Shown here: piece by piece, positions 30,501 through 40,483 of the stretch
How positions within the stretch are numbered: position 1 is the stretch's first letter
How the letters are laid out: each line of letters begins with the position of its first letter
From: Serratia rubidaea
Lineage (GTDB): Bacteria; Pseudomonadota; Gammaproteobacteria; Enterobacterales; Enterobacteriaceae
Assembly: GCA_901472405.1 (NCBI GenBank)
Contig: LR590463.1
Span: forward strand, 3,100,001 to 3,164,000
DNA: 64,000 nt
Reading direction: 5' to 3'
Position numbers and translations under genes: made by a program
Notes under the pieces: model-generated
Databases searched by the model: none
The model's input: the letters and a program-made list of their open reading frames with translations, nothing else
What the model was told of the DNA's origin: nothing

Positions 30501-32708
30501 TTCCGCGACTACCTGCGCACCTCAACCGGTCTGCTGAGCGAACTGAGCGCCAGTATGGGGCTGACATTCCAGCAGGATCTGCCGGCCGACGATCTGGAGT
30601 CGCTGCTTGATATGGCGGTCGAACGCTATTTCGAGCGCTCCGGCCTGTTTGGCTCGCCGGAAAGCGTCATGCCGCTGCTGAACCAGCTGCACCAGTCAGG
30701 CGTGGATGAAATTGCCGGGCTGATCGACTTCGGCATTGATAATGACCGCGTGATGGAAGGGCTGCAGGCGCTCGAACAACTGCAACAGCTGCACCGCAAT
30801 GAACAGCGCGATGCGCCGTTCAGTTTTGCCGAGCTTTTGCAGCGCCATCAGATCAGTATGGTGCAGAGCACCCCTTCCTTTATGACCGCCGTCATGGCCG
30901 AACCGGCCGCCGCTGAGGCGATGTCCGCCCTGCGTGCGGTGTTGATCGGCGGGGAAGCCTTCCCGGCCGGGCTGGCGCAACAGTTAAGCCAGCGGCTCGC
31001 CGCCACGGTGTACAACATGTACGGCCCGACCGAAACCACCATCTGGTCGAGCGTGCATCCGTTACCCGCCGGTTCGGCAACCTCGGCGCGACGCATTCCG
31101 ATCGGCAAACCGATCGCCAACACCCAGATGTTGATCCTCGGCCCCGGCGGCCACCCAAGCCCCATCGGCGTACCCGGAGAGCTGTGGATCGGCGGCGACG
31201 GCGTTTGCCAGGGCTACCTGGGCAAAGCGACGCTGACTGCCGAACGCTTCGTGATGCAGCCCGACTTCGGCCGTCCTTTCTACCGCACCGGCGACCGGGC
31301 ACTGTGGAATGCCGACGGTGAGATCGAGTTTGTCGGCCGTATTGACCGCCAGGTCAAAATTCTCGGCCACCGGATCGAACTTGATGAAATAGAAAGCGCG
31401 CTGTCACGGCATCCGTTGGTGCAGAATGTCGCCGTCATCGCCGCCAGGCTGGAAAACGACCGCCATGAACTGGTGGCGTATATTGAAACGCACGCCGATC
31501 GCCGGCAGACCGACAGTTCGGCAGATAACCTGATCGCCCACTGGGGGCAGCTGTGGAATAACGCTTACCAGGATCGCGCCAACTATGAGGTTAGCCAGGA
31601 GCAGGACCGGCAGTTTGCCGGCTGGCTCAGCAGCTACACCGGCGAGCCGATCCCGCCGGTTGAGATGCGCGAATGGCTGGGCCACACGCTGAACAAAATC
31701 CGCGCCTGCGAACGTGCTCATCTGATCGACGTCGGTGTCGGGATGGGGCAAATCATGCGCCATCTGGCGCTGGACAGCCAGTCGTACCACGGGCTGGACC
31801 TGTCCGCCGAGGCGCTGGTAGTTGCCCGTCAGTCGCTGCCGCCGGCGCTGCAGAACGCGGCGCACATTCAGTTCACCCAAGGCGACGCCATGCAGCTTGC
31901 CGCCATTGAGGCCAGACCGGACGCGCTGGTGATCCTGAACTCGGTTATCCAGTACTTCCCGGATCTCGGCTACCTGAAGAACGTGCTGCAAGAAGCGCTG
32001 CGCATTACTGACGAAGAGGGCGCGATCTATCTCGGCGACGTCCGCAGTCTGGATGAGCTGGCGGCCTTCCACACCAGCGTGCAGTTCTTTAAAGCGTCGC
32101 CGCTGGCCCGCGTCGCGGAAATCCGTCAGCAGATCGCCCGGGATATGGCGGCAGAAAAAGAGCTGTGCCTGTCGTTCCGCTATTTCCACGCCTTCAACAC
32201 GCTGTTCGGCAGCACGCGCAAACTCCGGCTGGAGCTTAAACGCGGCAAGCGGGCAAACGAACTGAACGACTTCCGCTATGACGTCATTATCAGCCGGCAG
32301 GAAAGCGGCGCGCCTTACGAAGCACTGGACTGGCTCGGCGCCGATTTCGGCTCGCAGGCGCTGACGACGCTGTGCGGCCAACTGCGCGATATCGACCCGC
32401 AGCGGCGCATCATCGTCCGCAACCTGCCTAACTACCGCCTGCAGGCCAGCCTCGATCTGATGACGCTGCTGGCGGCAGCCCACGAGGATCAGACCCGTTG
32501 GGATATTGAGAAACGGCTGTGGGAGGTGTCCGAGCCAGACCGCCTCTATCCGGAAGATATCGCCAGCCACTTTGAGGCGTTGGGCTACCAGGTACGGCTG
32601 ACCCTGAGCCAGGAAGACGGCCTGCGCCACTTCGACCTGGAACTGACGCAACACCAGGCTCTGTCATCCGGGCGCCGCCGCGCCGGCACCGCCGAGGTAT
32701 CCCAGTGA
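24560..32708 (+). CDS. Two-module nonribosomal peptide synthetase, C-A(Ser)-T-C-A(Gly, with monooxygenase and methyltransferase inserts) (two frameshifts)
   Basis: Corrected, about 2716 residues. C1 (HHLVLDG near residue 131), A1 (about 457-947; TSGSTGQPKGVV, YGPTE), T1 (GGDSM, about 990), C2 (HHVVLDG, about 1193), A2 from about 1510 with two insertions: a luciferase-like FMN monooxygenase (about 1730-2075; LFFFGAATNN, WTPERHFHAFGG) before YGPTETT, and a SAM methyltransferase (about 2327-2680; IDVGVGMGQ) after ILGHRIELDE. Specificity residues read D-V-W-H-F-S-L-V-D for A1 (Ser) and D-I-L-Q-L-G-M-I-W for A2 (Gly-like). C1 probably takes a fatty acyl group from the FAAL/ACP. A missing G at 25612 and another in the run at 28775-28779 break the frame; both look like sequencing errors. 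Confidence 0.88.
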
Positions 32709-34441
32709 GCGCTGTTAACATGGAAAAAAAACTGACCATGACCGTATCGACCACACTCTCGAACAACCCGTTGGCGCAGGAGCATGACGCCGAGGTCGCC
32801 AGACAGCTGCGCGACTTTATTCGCGACGTACTGCCGGAAGCGATGGTGCCCGCACATTTTGTGGTGCTGTCTGAACTGCCTAAGCTGCCCAACGGCAAGA
32901 TAGATCGTAAACACCTGCCCGCGCCGTCCAGAAATGAACGCAGCCAGCAGGCGTACATCGCCCCGCGCAACCAGCATGAGGAAAAAATCGCCCGGATCTG
33001 GCAGGAGGTGCTGTCCGTCTCGCAGGTCGGCATTGAAGACAGCTTCTTTGAATTGGGCGGCGATTCCCTGTCGGTGGTGCAGATGGTGTCGCAAGTACGC
33101 CGGCTGTTTGATACGCCGATCGGCCTGCGTTACGTGTTTAAAAACCCGACCGTCGCCGCCCTTGCCGCCTATATCAAGGGCAAGCACCGCACCGCAGCGA
33201 CCGGTTTGCAGAACCTCAGCGACAGCGAACTGCTGGCGGAGGCCCGGCTGCCGGATGATATCCGCGTTCAGCCGGACGCCCTGCCGGCGATAACCCGCGA
33301 TTTCCGCCATATTCTGCTCACCGGCGGCACCGGCTATACCGGCGCGTTCCTGCTGCGGGAGTTTCTCGACCGCGCCCAGGCCACGCTGTGGGTGATCGTC
33401 CGCTCTGACGATCCTCAACAGGCGCTTGAGCGCATTCTGGGCAATCTGCAGCAGTATGGCCTGCGGCAGCCCGGCGATGAAATGCGCATTGTCGGCATTC
33501 CCGGCGACGTCGGCCGGCCTTATTTAGGCGTGGATAAAGCCACCTGGCGGCACCTGTGCCAGGATATTGAGATGATCGTGCATAATGCAGCGATCTCCAG
33601 TTACGCCATGCCGTACCGTCAGTTAAAGCCCACCAACGTGTTGGGTACGTTGGAAGTGCTGCGACTGGCCGGCACGCAGCGCATCAAGCCGCTGCACTAT
33701 ATTTCTTCGCTGTCGGTGTTTCCCGGCAAGCCAGGCGAGCACGCTTTCCGCGAAGAACCGCTCGCGCATCCCGACGGTCTGGCCGGGGGGTACCGGCAAA
33801 CCAAGTGGGTCTCCGAACGGCTGATTACGCTGGCCGGAGAGCGCGGCCTGCCGTTCTGTATTTACCGTCCGGGACAAATCACCGGCGCTCAGAGCAACGG
33901 CGCCTGTTCAACCGACACCTACCTGAATGCCGCCATTAAAAGCTGTATTCAGCTGCAAACCGCACTGCCGTTTGACGTGATGCTGGAAATCTCGCCGGTA
34001 GACTTTTGCGCGCAGTCCGTCGCGCATATCGCCCTGTCCGCCGGGGAGCAGAATCAAATTTATCACCTGACGCAGTCGGCCCCCGTACACTGGAGCGCCG
34101 TTATCGACATGCTGCGCGTCTACGGCTTCAGGCTGGATGCCGTCAGCTATCCGCAGTGGTATCAGCGGCTGGCCAACGCGCTGGAAAACGGCGAGGACAA
34201 CGCCCTGGGTAAATTCTTCTCACTGTTCGGCGAGGACGTGCCGTCTAAAGACGCCGGCGATGAGGGGGCGAACCCGCATTATGACTACAGCAACCTGAGC
34301 CGGGCGCTCGCGGGCAGCAGCATTGCCGCCCAGCCGCTCGATCAGGCGTTACTCAACCGCTACGTTGATTACTTTATTGCCAGCGGCTTTTTGCCCGCAC
34401 CGGACGACGTAATTGCCACCTGCGGAGGCTGCTGCTCATGA
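32705..34441 (+). CDS. NRPS C-terminal part: adenylation subdomain end, T domain and thioester reductase
   Basis: 578 residues. It begins with the C-terminal part of the glycine adenylation domain (PEAMVPAHFV, then PNGKIDRKHLP with the A10 lysine), then a carrier domain (ELGGDSLSV) and a reductase domain (TGGTGYTG NADPH site, YRQTKW catalytic YxxxK) that would release the chain as an aldehyde or alcohol. The GTG start overlaps the previous stop (GTGA) with GAGG upstream. Since it completes A2 it is either a natural split or one more one-base error near 32701-32703 that separates a single protein. Confidence 0.85.
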   Translation: MSAVNMEKKLTMTVSTTLSNNPLAQEHDAEVARQLRDFIRDVLPEAMVPAHFVVLSELPKLPNGKIDRKHLPAPSRNERSQQAYIAPRNQHEEKIARIWQEVLSVSQVGIEDSFFELGGDSLSVVQMVSQVRRLFDTPIGLRYVFKNPTVAALAAYIKGKHRTAATGLQNLSDSELLAEARLPDDIRVQPDALPAITRDFRHILLTGGTGYTGAFLLREFLDRAQATLWVIVRSDDPQQALERILGNLQQYGLRQPGDEMRIVGIPGDVGRPYLGVDKATWRHLCQDIEMIVHNAAISSYAMPYRQLKPTNVLGTLEVLRLAGTQRIKPLHYISSLSVFPGKPGEHAFREEPLAHPDGLAGGYRQTKWVSERLITLAGERGLPFCIYRPGQITGAQSNGACSTDTYLNAAIKSCIQLQTALPFDVMLEISPVDFCAQSVAHIALSAGEQNQIYHLTQSAPVHWSAVIDMLRVYGFRLDAVSYPQWYQRLANALENGEDNALGKFFSLFGEDVPSKDAGDEGANPHYDYSNLSRALAGSSIAAQPLDQALLNRYVDYFIASGFLPAPDDVIATCGGCCS

Positions 34442-36186
34442 CGCTTACTCCCCCTCGTTTTAACACCTTGCCGGCGGCGTTGGATCATCACGCGGCCGCA
34501 ACCCCTGACGCCCTGGCGCTGATGAGGGTGAACCATCCGCTGCGCGATGAAAAAAATCGCCCGGTCAGTTACCGACAACTGCGTAACTCGGCGCTGCATC
34601 TGGCGGCCGACCTGCACGATACCTGCGCGCCGGGCAGCCGCATCCTGCTGCCGACCTCGGTCAGCGAATATTTTGCCGTCGGCTTCCTCGCTTGCCTGTA
34701 CGCCGGTATGGTCGCGGTGCCTTCTCCGCTGCCGACCCAGTATCAGCACCAGCGCCAACGTCTGAACAACATCATGCGCGACGCCGGCATCGCGGCGCTG
34801 CTGTGTTCGCCGGAGGACGAAACGGCCGTTCAGGCCTGGCTTGAGCAGGCCGCGCTTCACTGCCCGGTGCAGATTATCGCCCTGCGGGATGACGCGCCGT
34901 GCCGGTCGCTGCCGCTGCCATCGCCGACGCGCGACGGACTGGCGCTCCTGCAGTACACCTCCGGCTCCACCGGCGATCCTAAAGGCGTGATGCTGACGCA
35001 CGGCAACCTGATCCATAACGCCGCCAGCTTCCAGCAGACGCTGGGTTATGCCGATGACACCCGCTTCGGCGGCTGGATCCCGCAGTACCATGATATGGGA
35101 CTGATGGCGCAGCTGCTGCCGGCGCTGCTGCTGGGCAGCAGTTGCTACATGATGACGCCCACCCAGTTCCTGAAAAGACCGCTGCATTGGCTGCAGATGA
35201 TTGAGCGCTTCGCTATCAACCACTCCTGCGCGCCAAATTTCGCCTTTGAACTCTGCCGCCGTCGCATCACCCCGGACGAGCTGAGCGCGCTGGATCTCTC
35301 CACGCTGCATTACCTGATCAACGGTTCCGAGCCGGTGCAGGCCGACACCATCGCCGAGTTTACCGACTATTTCCGCGCCGCCGGCTTTAAGCCCAGCGCC
35401 ATGCAGCCCTGTTACGGTATGGCGGAGTGTACGGTGTTTATTTCCGGCGCGCCGCCGCGCCCGCCGCGCATCGTCGTCCGGCAGGAAGAAGCCGGCAAAC
35501 CCGCGCGCCGGTTCGTCAGCTGCGGCGCGGCGCAACACTATGAGGTGAAAATTGTCGATCCCCACAGCCGTCGGCTGCTCGATGCCGGCGAAAGCGGTGA
35601 GATCTGGCTCCAGGGCGGCAGCGTCGCCAAAGGCTACTGGAATAAGCCGCAGGCCACCGAAGAAACTTTCGCCGCCTATACCGCATGCGGTCAGGGGCCC
35701 TATCTGCGCACCGGCGATATCGGCTTCCTGCAACAGGGCGAGATCTTCGTCAGCGCGCGCATCAAAGAGGTGATTATCACTCACGGTAAAAACCTCTATC
35801 CGCAGGATATTGAACACGGTCTGCGCCGTCAGTTTCCGTCGCTGGCGGGACGCTACGGCGCCGTCTTCGGCGTTAACCTGGCGGCGGCGCAGGAAACGCT
35901 GGTGGTCTGCCATGAATTACCCGGTTCATTTAACGATGCCGAACTCGACCAGTTCAGCGCGCAGATCCAAAGCTGGGTGCAGAGCGAATGGGGCGCGCCG
36001 CTCGCCGCCGTGATTCTGGTGCCGCCGGGCGAAGTCAGCCGGACGACCAGCGGTAAAATCCAGCGCACGGCGATGAAACAGCGCTTCTTCGAGCAGACAT
36101 TGCGCACGCGTCATCAGTGGCTGTCCAACGCCGCCAGCGACGCATTGGGCCGGCCGCAGCCGGCGCACAGCGCCGGGGAGGCCTGA
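34438..36186 (+). CDS. Fatty acyl-AMP ligase (FAAL)
   Basis: 582-residue adenylate-forming enzyme with the P-loop LQYTSGSTGDPKGVMLTH (about residues 170-187) and GWIPQYHDMGLMAQ, a pattern shared by FAALs, which activate fatty acids as acyl-AMP and pass them to a carrier protein, not to CoA. Its start overlaps the reductase stop (ATGA). It presumably loads the cluster ACP and so supplies the acyl starter for the first NRPS condensation domain. Confidence 0.88.
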   Translation: MTLTPPRFNTLPAALDHHAAATPDALALMRVNHPLRDEKNRPVSYRQLRNSALHLAADLHDTCAPGSRILLPTSVSEYFAVGFLACLYAGMVAVPSPLPTQYQHQRQRLNNIMRDAGIAALLCSPEDETAVQAWLEQAALHCPVQIIALRDDAPCRSLPLPSPTRDGLALLQYTSGSTGDPKGVMLTHGNLIHNAASFQQTLGYADDTRFGGWIPQYHDMGLMAQLLPALLLGSSCYMMTPTQFLKRPLHWLQMIERFAINHSCAPNFAFELCRRRITPDELSALDLSTLHYLINGSEPVQADTIAEFTDYFRAAGFKPSAMQPCYGMAECTVFISGAPPRPPRIVVRQEEAGKPARRFVSCGAAQHYEVKIVDPHSRRLLDAGESGEIWLQGGSVAKGYWNKPQATEETFAAYTACGQGPYLRTGDIGFLQQGEIFVSARIKEVIITHGKNLYPQDIEHGLRRQFPSLAGRYGAVFGVNLAAAQETLVVCHELPGSFNDAELDQFSAQIQSWVQSEWGAPLAAVILVPPGEVSRTTSGKIQRTAMKQRFFEQTLRTRHQWLSNAASDALGRPQPAHSAGEA

Positions 36187-37933
36187 TGGAGAAACTATTA
36201 CAGGCGCTGGCGCCGGTTCACGCCGCGCCACTGAGCGCCGAGGACGCCGCGGACCGGCGTCAGGAGGCGGAACAGGCCTGCAACCGCGAACGTCTGATGC
36301 AGCAGGACAACGACGCCGCCTTCCCGGCGGAAACGGTCGCCTGGCTAAACCGGCAGGGCGCGCAGTTGCTCTATCTGCCGGCGCAGCATGGCGGGAAATT
36401 GCGCGGCCTTGAGCAAATCACGCAGCTTTGGCGCGCGCTGGCGGGCATCGATCTCACCGTCGCCATCGGGCACGGAAAAACCTTCCTTGGCGCCGTCTGC
36501 GTCTGGCTCGGCGGCACGCCGCAGCAGATCGCGCAGATCCGCCAGGCGCTGCTGGCCCATGAGCCGCTGGCCTGGGGCCTGACGGAGCGCGGCCGCGGCG
36601 CCGATCTGATGGCGACGCAAACCACGGCAACCCGCCAGGCGTCAGGCTGGCGTCTGCAAGGAGAAAAGTGGCTGATCAATAATGCCACGCGCGGCCACAT
36701 TATTACCGTGCTGGCGAACACTGGCGACGCTCCCGGCGGTGCGCGCAATCTAAGCGTACTATTGGTGGATACGCGCCGGCTGCCGCCCGGCTGCTGGCGT
36801 CACCTCGACAAAGTGAACACCTATGGCATCCGCGGCGCCGATATCAGCGGCCAGCGGTGGCAGGACGCCCCCCTGCCGGCGGAAGCGCTGGTCGGCGAAG
36901 CCGGCCAGGGGCTTGAACTGACGCTGCGCGCGCTCCAGCTCACCCGCACTGCCTGCTGCGGCCTGTCGGTCGGCGCGCTGGACGCCGGCATCAAACTGAC
37001 CCTTGAACTGGTTCAGCAACACCGGCTGTATGGCCGGCGAATGATAGAACTGGATACGGTGCAGACGCTGCTGGCTGAATCGACGACCGTCGCCTGGCTG
37101 TCGGAGGTGACCGCCTGGGTCGCCGCCCGCCACGCCGGTTACCTGCCGCAGGAAATGAGCGTGATCTCCGCCCTGGCGAAAGCGGCGATCCCCAGCCTGG
37201 TCGCTCAGCAGCTCACGCGGCTCGAAGAGCAGATGGGCGCCCGGGGATTTGTCAGCGACCTGTATGCCGGCGGCGCATTCCAGAAATTAATCCGCGATCA
37301 CCAAATTGTGCCCATCTTCGACGGCAGCACGATAGTGAACCGCGTCGCCCTGGTGCCGCAATTGCCGACGCTGATCAGACACTTCAAAAAAGGCACGGCG
37401 GATCTCGCCGCGCTGGACCAGCTGGCGCAGTTGGACGCCCCGCAGCCGGAAGCGCTGCCGCTGGCGTCGCTGACCATCTTTTCCCGCAACGGCTGTTCAC
37501 TGGTGCAGGCCTGCCGGCGTTGATTGAGCGCCTGCAGCAACGGCATGCCGAGGCTGCGGAAGATATGGGGCTAAACGCCCTGCTCGGCGAGCTTCTGCGC
37601 GTCAGCCGGCAAACCGTCGACGAGCTGGCCGCCGCGCCGCTGGCCTGGCCGGCGGTTCCACAGCCGGTCCTACAGGGGCTGCAGCGCTACGAGTGGCTGT
37701 TTATCGCAGCCTGTTGTCTGCTGTTCTGGCTCAATAACCCCGCGCTTCAGCATGCGCCTGGCCGCCGCCGCCACTGGCTGCCGCTGTGCCTGCACCTGAT
37801 CGCCCGCCATCTCGATCTGGCCGCTGGCCCGGAACAACACGCGGCCTGGCCGTCGTTAAAGCAGTCGTTCGCCGAGCATCCGTGCGGTGACGACGACACC
37901 CTTTTATCGCAGGGAGCGCACCATGAACGTTGA
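36186..37933 (+). CDS. Acyl-CoA dehydrogenase-like protein 1 (one frameshift)
   Basis: About 582 residues when corrected. An ACAD fold (LTERGRGADLMATQT, GEKWLINNATRG, QLTRTACCGLSVG, QMGARGFVSDLYAGG) is followed by a long C-terminal extension of about 160 residues with a hydrophobic helix WLFIAACCLLFWLNN. The start shares one base with the FAAL stop (TGATG). At 37508-37509 the G run is one short; restoring it gives LVQGLPALIERLQQR. In this setting it probably introduces a double bond in an ACP- or carrier-bound acyl chain with FAD. It overlaps the next gene by 11 bases. Confidence 0.82.
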
Positions 37934-39623
37934 CAATACGCTGACCGTCGCCCGTCTTGAACGCGGGTTAACGCCATCCGGCGACGACGCTTACGCCGGC
38001 TGGTCCGCTAAAGTCCTGGCCGCGGACAACGCCGACAGCATGTGGGCAGAGGGCGAAGCCCGGCTCGATGCGCTGGGGTTCAGCCGGTGCCTGATTCCGC
38101 CGGCGCTGGGCGGGCAGTGGCGCGGCATGGATACCCTGATGGATCTGTTCCGGGTGCTGTACCGTAAAGATCCCTGCCTGGGGCTGGGCTACGCCGGCAG
38201 CAGCTTTATCGCCTGCTGCAATATCTGGGCGATCGGCTCGCCGACACAGCAGCAGACCGTCGCTCAGGCCTTGCGCGACAATGAAAAGCTGGCCTGCTCC
38301 TATTATGAACCGGAGCACGGCAACGATCTGACGGCGGTCGCCTTCTCCGCCACGCGGCAGGACGGGCAGTGGGTACTGGATGGTGAAAAGCAGGTCACCT
38401 CCAATATTGCCCGCTGCAGCCATTTCGTCGCCTTCGCCCGCACCTCGCCGCAGCCCGGCAGCCGCAGCCACACGCAAATACTGGTTGCCCGGGCGCAGCT
38501 GCCCGCCGGCGCGCTGCAGGACTTACCCCGCCATCAAAGCGTGGGAATGCGCGGCGTACAGCTGGGCGGCATCCGCTGCGAACGTGTCCGCCTACCGGCG
38601 ATGGCCGATGATCAACTGCTGATGGGTGAGGAAGGCAAAGCGCTGGAAACCGCCATGCGCTCCTTCCAGGTGACGCGCACCCTGCTGCCGGGGATGTTTG
38701 TCGGTATTCTCGATTCCGGGCTGCGTCTGGCGACGCGTTTTAGCCTGCAGCGACATTTATACGGCCATTGTCTGGCTGAGTTTCCCGCCGCGCGGCAAAT
38801 CCTGAGCAACGCCCTGCTCGATCTGCTGCTGGCGGACAGCTTCAGCCGGCTGAGCGCCCGCGCGCTTCACCTTCACCCGGCGTTCTGCTGTCTGTATGCC
38901 CCGGCGGTCAAGATTGTCGTGCCTAAACTGCTGATCGGCGCCATGAATCGTCTGGCCGACCACTTGGGCGCCAGTTTTTTACCAGACCGACGGCGAGTAC
39001 GGCCTGTTCCAGAAATTGCTGCGCGACGTCAAACCCGCCGGCTTCGCGCATATCGGCCGCCCGGCCTGCGAGCTGACGCTGCTGCCGCTGCTGTTTATGC
39101 TGGCGCGAAAAACCGCCGCGGTCGCCGAGCCGGCCGAGCTGTCGCCGCAGTTGGCTGCGGAAACGCCGATTGAAGAGCCTATCGATTTCGCCCGCCTTCA
39201 GGTGGCGCCAGGCGGACGCGACCCGCTGCTGGACAGCCTGCTGCACAACGCCGCGCTGCTGGATGACGCGCTGGCGACGCGGGTCATCACCGCCAGATCG
39301 CAGCTGCTGCGCGACCTGCAGGCGCTCGACCCGCGTGATATTTCCGCCGCCGCGCCGGCCGGCCACTACCGCCTCAGCGCGCTGTACGCCGGTCTGATCG
39401 CCATTGCCGCCTGCCTGGCCTGGCACCGCGCCATGCCGCAAAAACTACCGCTGCCGCTGACGCAGCTGATGGTGAAGCGTCAGCTGACGCACCTGCAACT
39501 GAACGCCGACGACGGCTGTCGGAGGCGCAGAGCGATCGGGTGTTCGACTATCTGCGCGACGCCTACCAGCGGCAGGTCAGTTTCGATTTGATGCAATACC
39601 CGCTACAGGGTTGGGAGAGTTAG
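37923..39623 (+). CDS. Acyl-CoA dehydrogenase-like protein 2 (two frameshifts)
   Basis: About 566 residues when corrected, a distant paralogue of the preceding gene with the same layout: an ACAD core (CSYYEPEHGNDLTAV, GEKQVTSNIARCSHF, SFQVTRTLLPGMFVG) and a C-terminal extension of about 170 residues ending LMQYPLQGWES. One extra T in the run at 38975-38980 and one missing C at 39516 break the frame; corrected joins read GASFYQTDGEYGLFQ and DDGLSEAQSDRVFDYLRDAY. Two adjacent ACADs suggest two desaturations or a heteromeric enzyme. Confidence 0.82.
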
Positions 39624-39627
39624 TTGT

Positions 39628-40180
39628 ATGAGCAAGACCTTTCATATTTTAGGCGTTTCGGGCAGCCTGCGCGCCGCCTCGTTAAACAGCCTGTTTTTTA
39701 CGCGCGATGGACCGCGTACGCCCCGCACACCTGAATTTTGAAATTTATACGCGTCTGGATGCGATCCCGCTGTTTAACGCAGACAACGAGGAGACGCGCG
39801 ATCCCAACGTCGTCCACTGGCGCAGCGCCCTGGCGCGGGCCGATCTGCTGCTGCTGGTCAGCCCGGAGTATGCCCACGGCGTCACCGGCGTGATGAAAAA
39901 CGCCCTGGACTGGATTGTCAGCAGCGGCGAGCTGCTCGATAAGCCGCTGGCGTTCCCGAATATTTCCATCCGCGCGGAACTGGCGCAGGCGCAGCTGGCG
40001 GAAACGCTGCAAATCATGGGTTGCCGGCAGATAGACGCCTGCAGCCCGTGCGCCACCCTGGAAGCGCCGTATGTCTTGCCGGACGCCAGCGAGCAAACGC
40101 TGGTTGAACACCCGCAGATCGGGCCAAGGCTGCACGCCTTATGGCGCGAGATTGACCATGCGCTTTGCGCAGAACAATAA
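39628..40180 (+). CDS. NADPH-dependent FMN reductase (one frameshift)
   Basis: About 183 residues, flavodoxin-like fold with the FMN phosphate loop GVSGSLRAASLNS at residues 9-21 and SPEYAHGVTGVMKNALDW, typical of the SsuE/ArsH/ChrR-type reductases. At 39694-39699 one extra T breaks the frame; removing it gives NSLFLRAMDRVRPAHLNFE. It is the natural candidate to supply reduced FMN to the luciferase-like domain inside the second NRPS module. Confidence 0.85.
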
Positions 40181-40210
40181 AAACCAAAAAACAATGAGTA
40201 AGGAAAAATC

Positions 40211-40447
40211 ATGAACGCTACTGCAAACGACCTGAAACACTGGCTGATCGAACGCGTCGCCACCTATTGCCGGCTGGCGCCTGCGGCCATCAAAGAGGAT
40301 GCCAACTTTGCCGATTACGGCATGGATTCCGTGTTTACGCTGACCCTGATCGGCGAAATTGAGGATCATCTCGGCCTGGAGCTGGATCCCACCACTCTGT
40401 GGGATAACCCGTCCGTTGAACAACTGCACGCCTTTTTTAGCGCGTGA
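40211..40447 (+). CDS. Acyl carrier protein
   Basis: 78 residues with the phosphopantetheine attachment motif YGMDSVFTL (Ser near residue 39) and the acidic helix II typical of stand-alone carriers. It lies 30 bases after the flavin reductase and 36 bases before the P450. Likely acceptor for the fatty acid activated by the FAAL and carrier for the dehydrogenases and possibly the P450. Confidence 0.9.
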   Translation: MNATANDLKHWLIERVATYCRLAPAAIKEDANFADYGMDSVFTLTLIGEIEDHLGLELDPTTLWDNPSVEQLHAFFSA

Positions 40448-40483
40448 ACTGAAGAAAACGGCGGCCTGAACGGCCGGGAGAAA

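Noticed and set aside
24560..34441. Known Serratia products (althiomycin, serratamolide, prodigiosin) as the cluster identity
   Set aside because: Domain content (Ser and Gly modules, terminal reductase, FAAL, no PKS, no thioesterase, no pyrrole-forming set) does not match what is known of these pathways.
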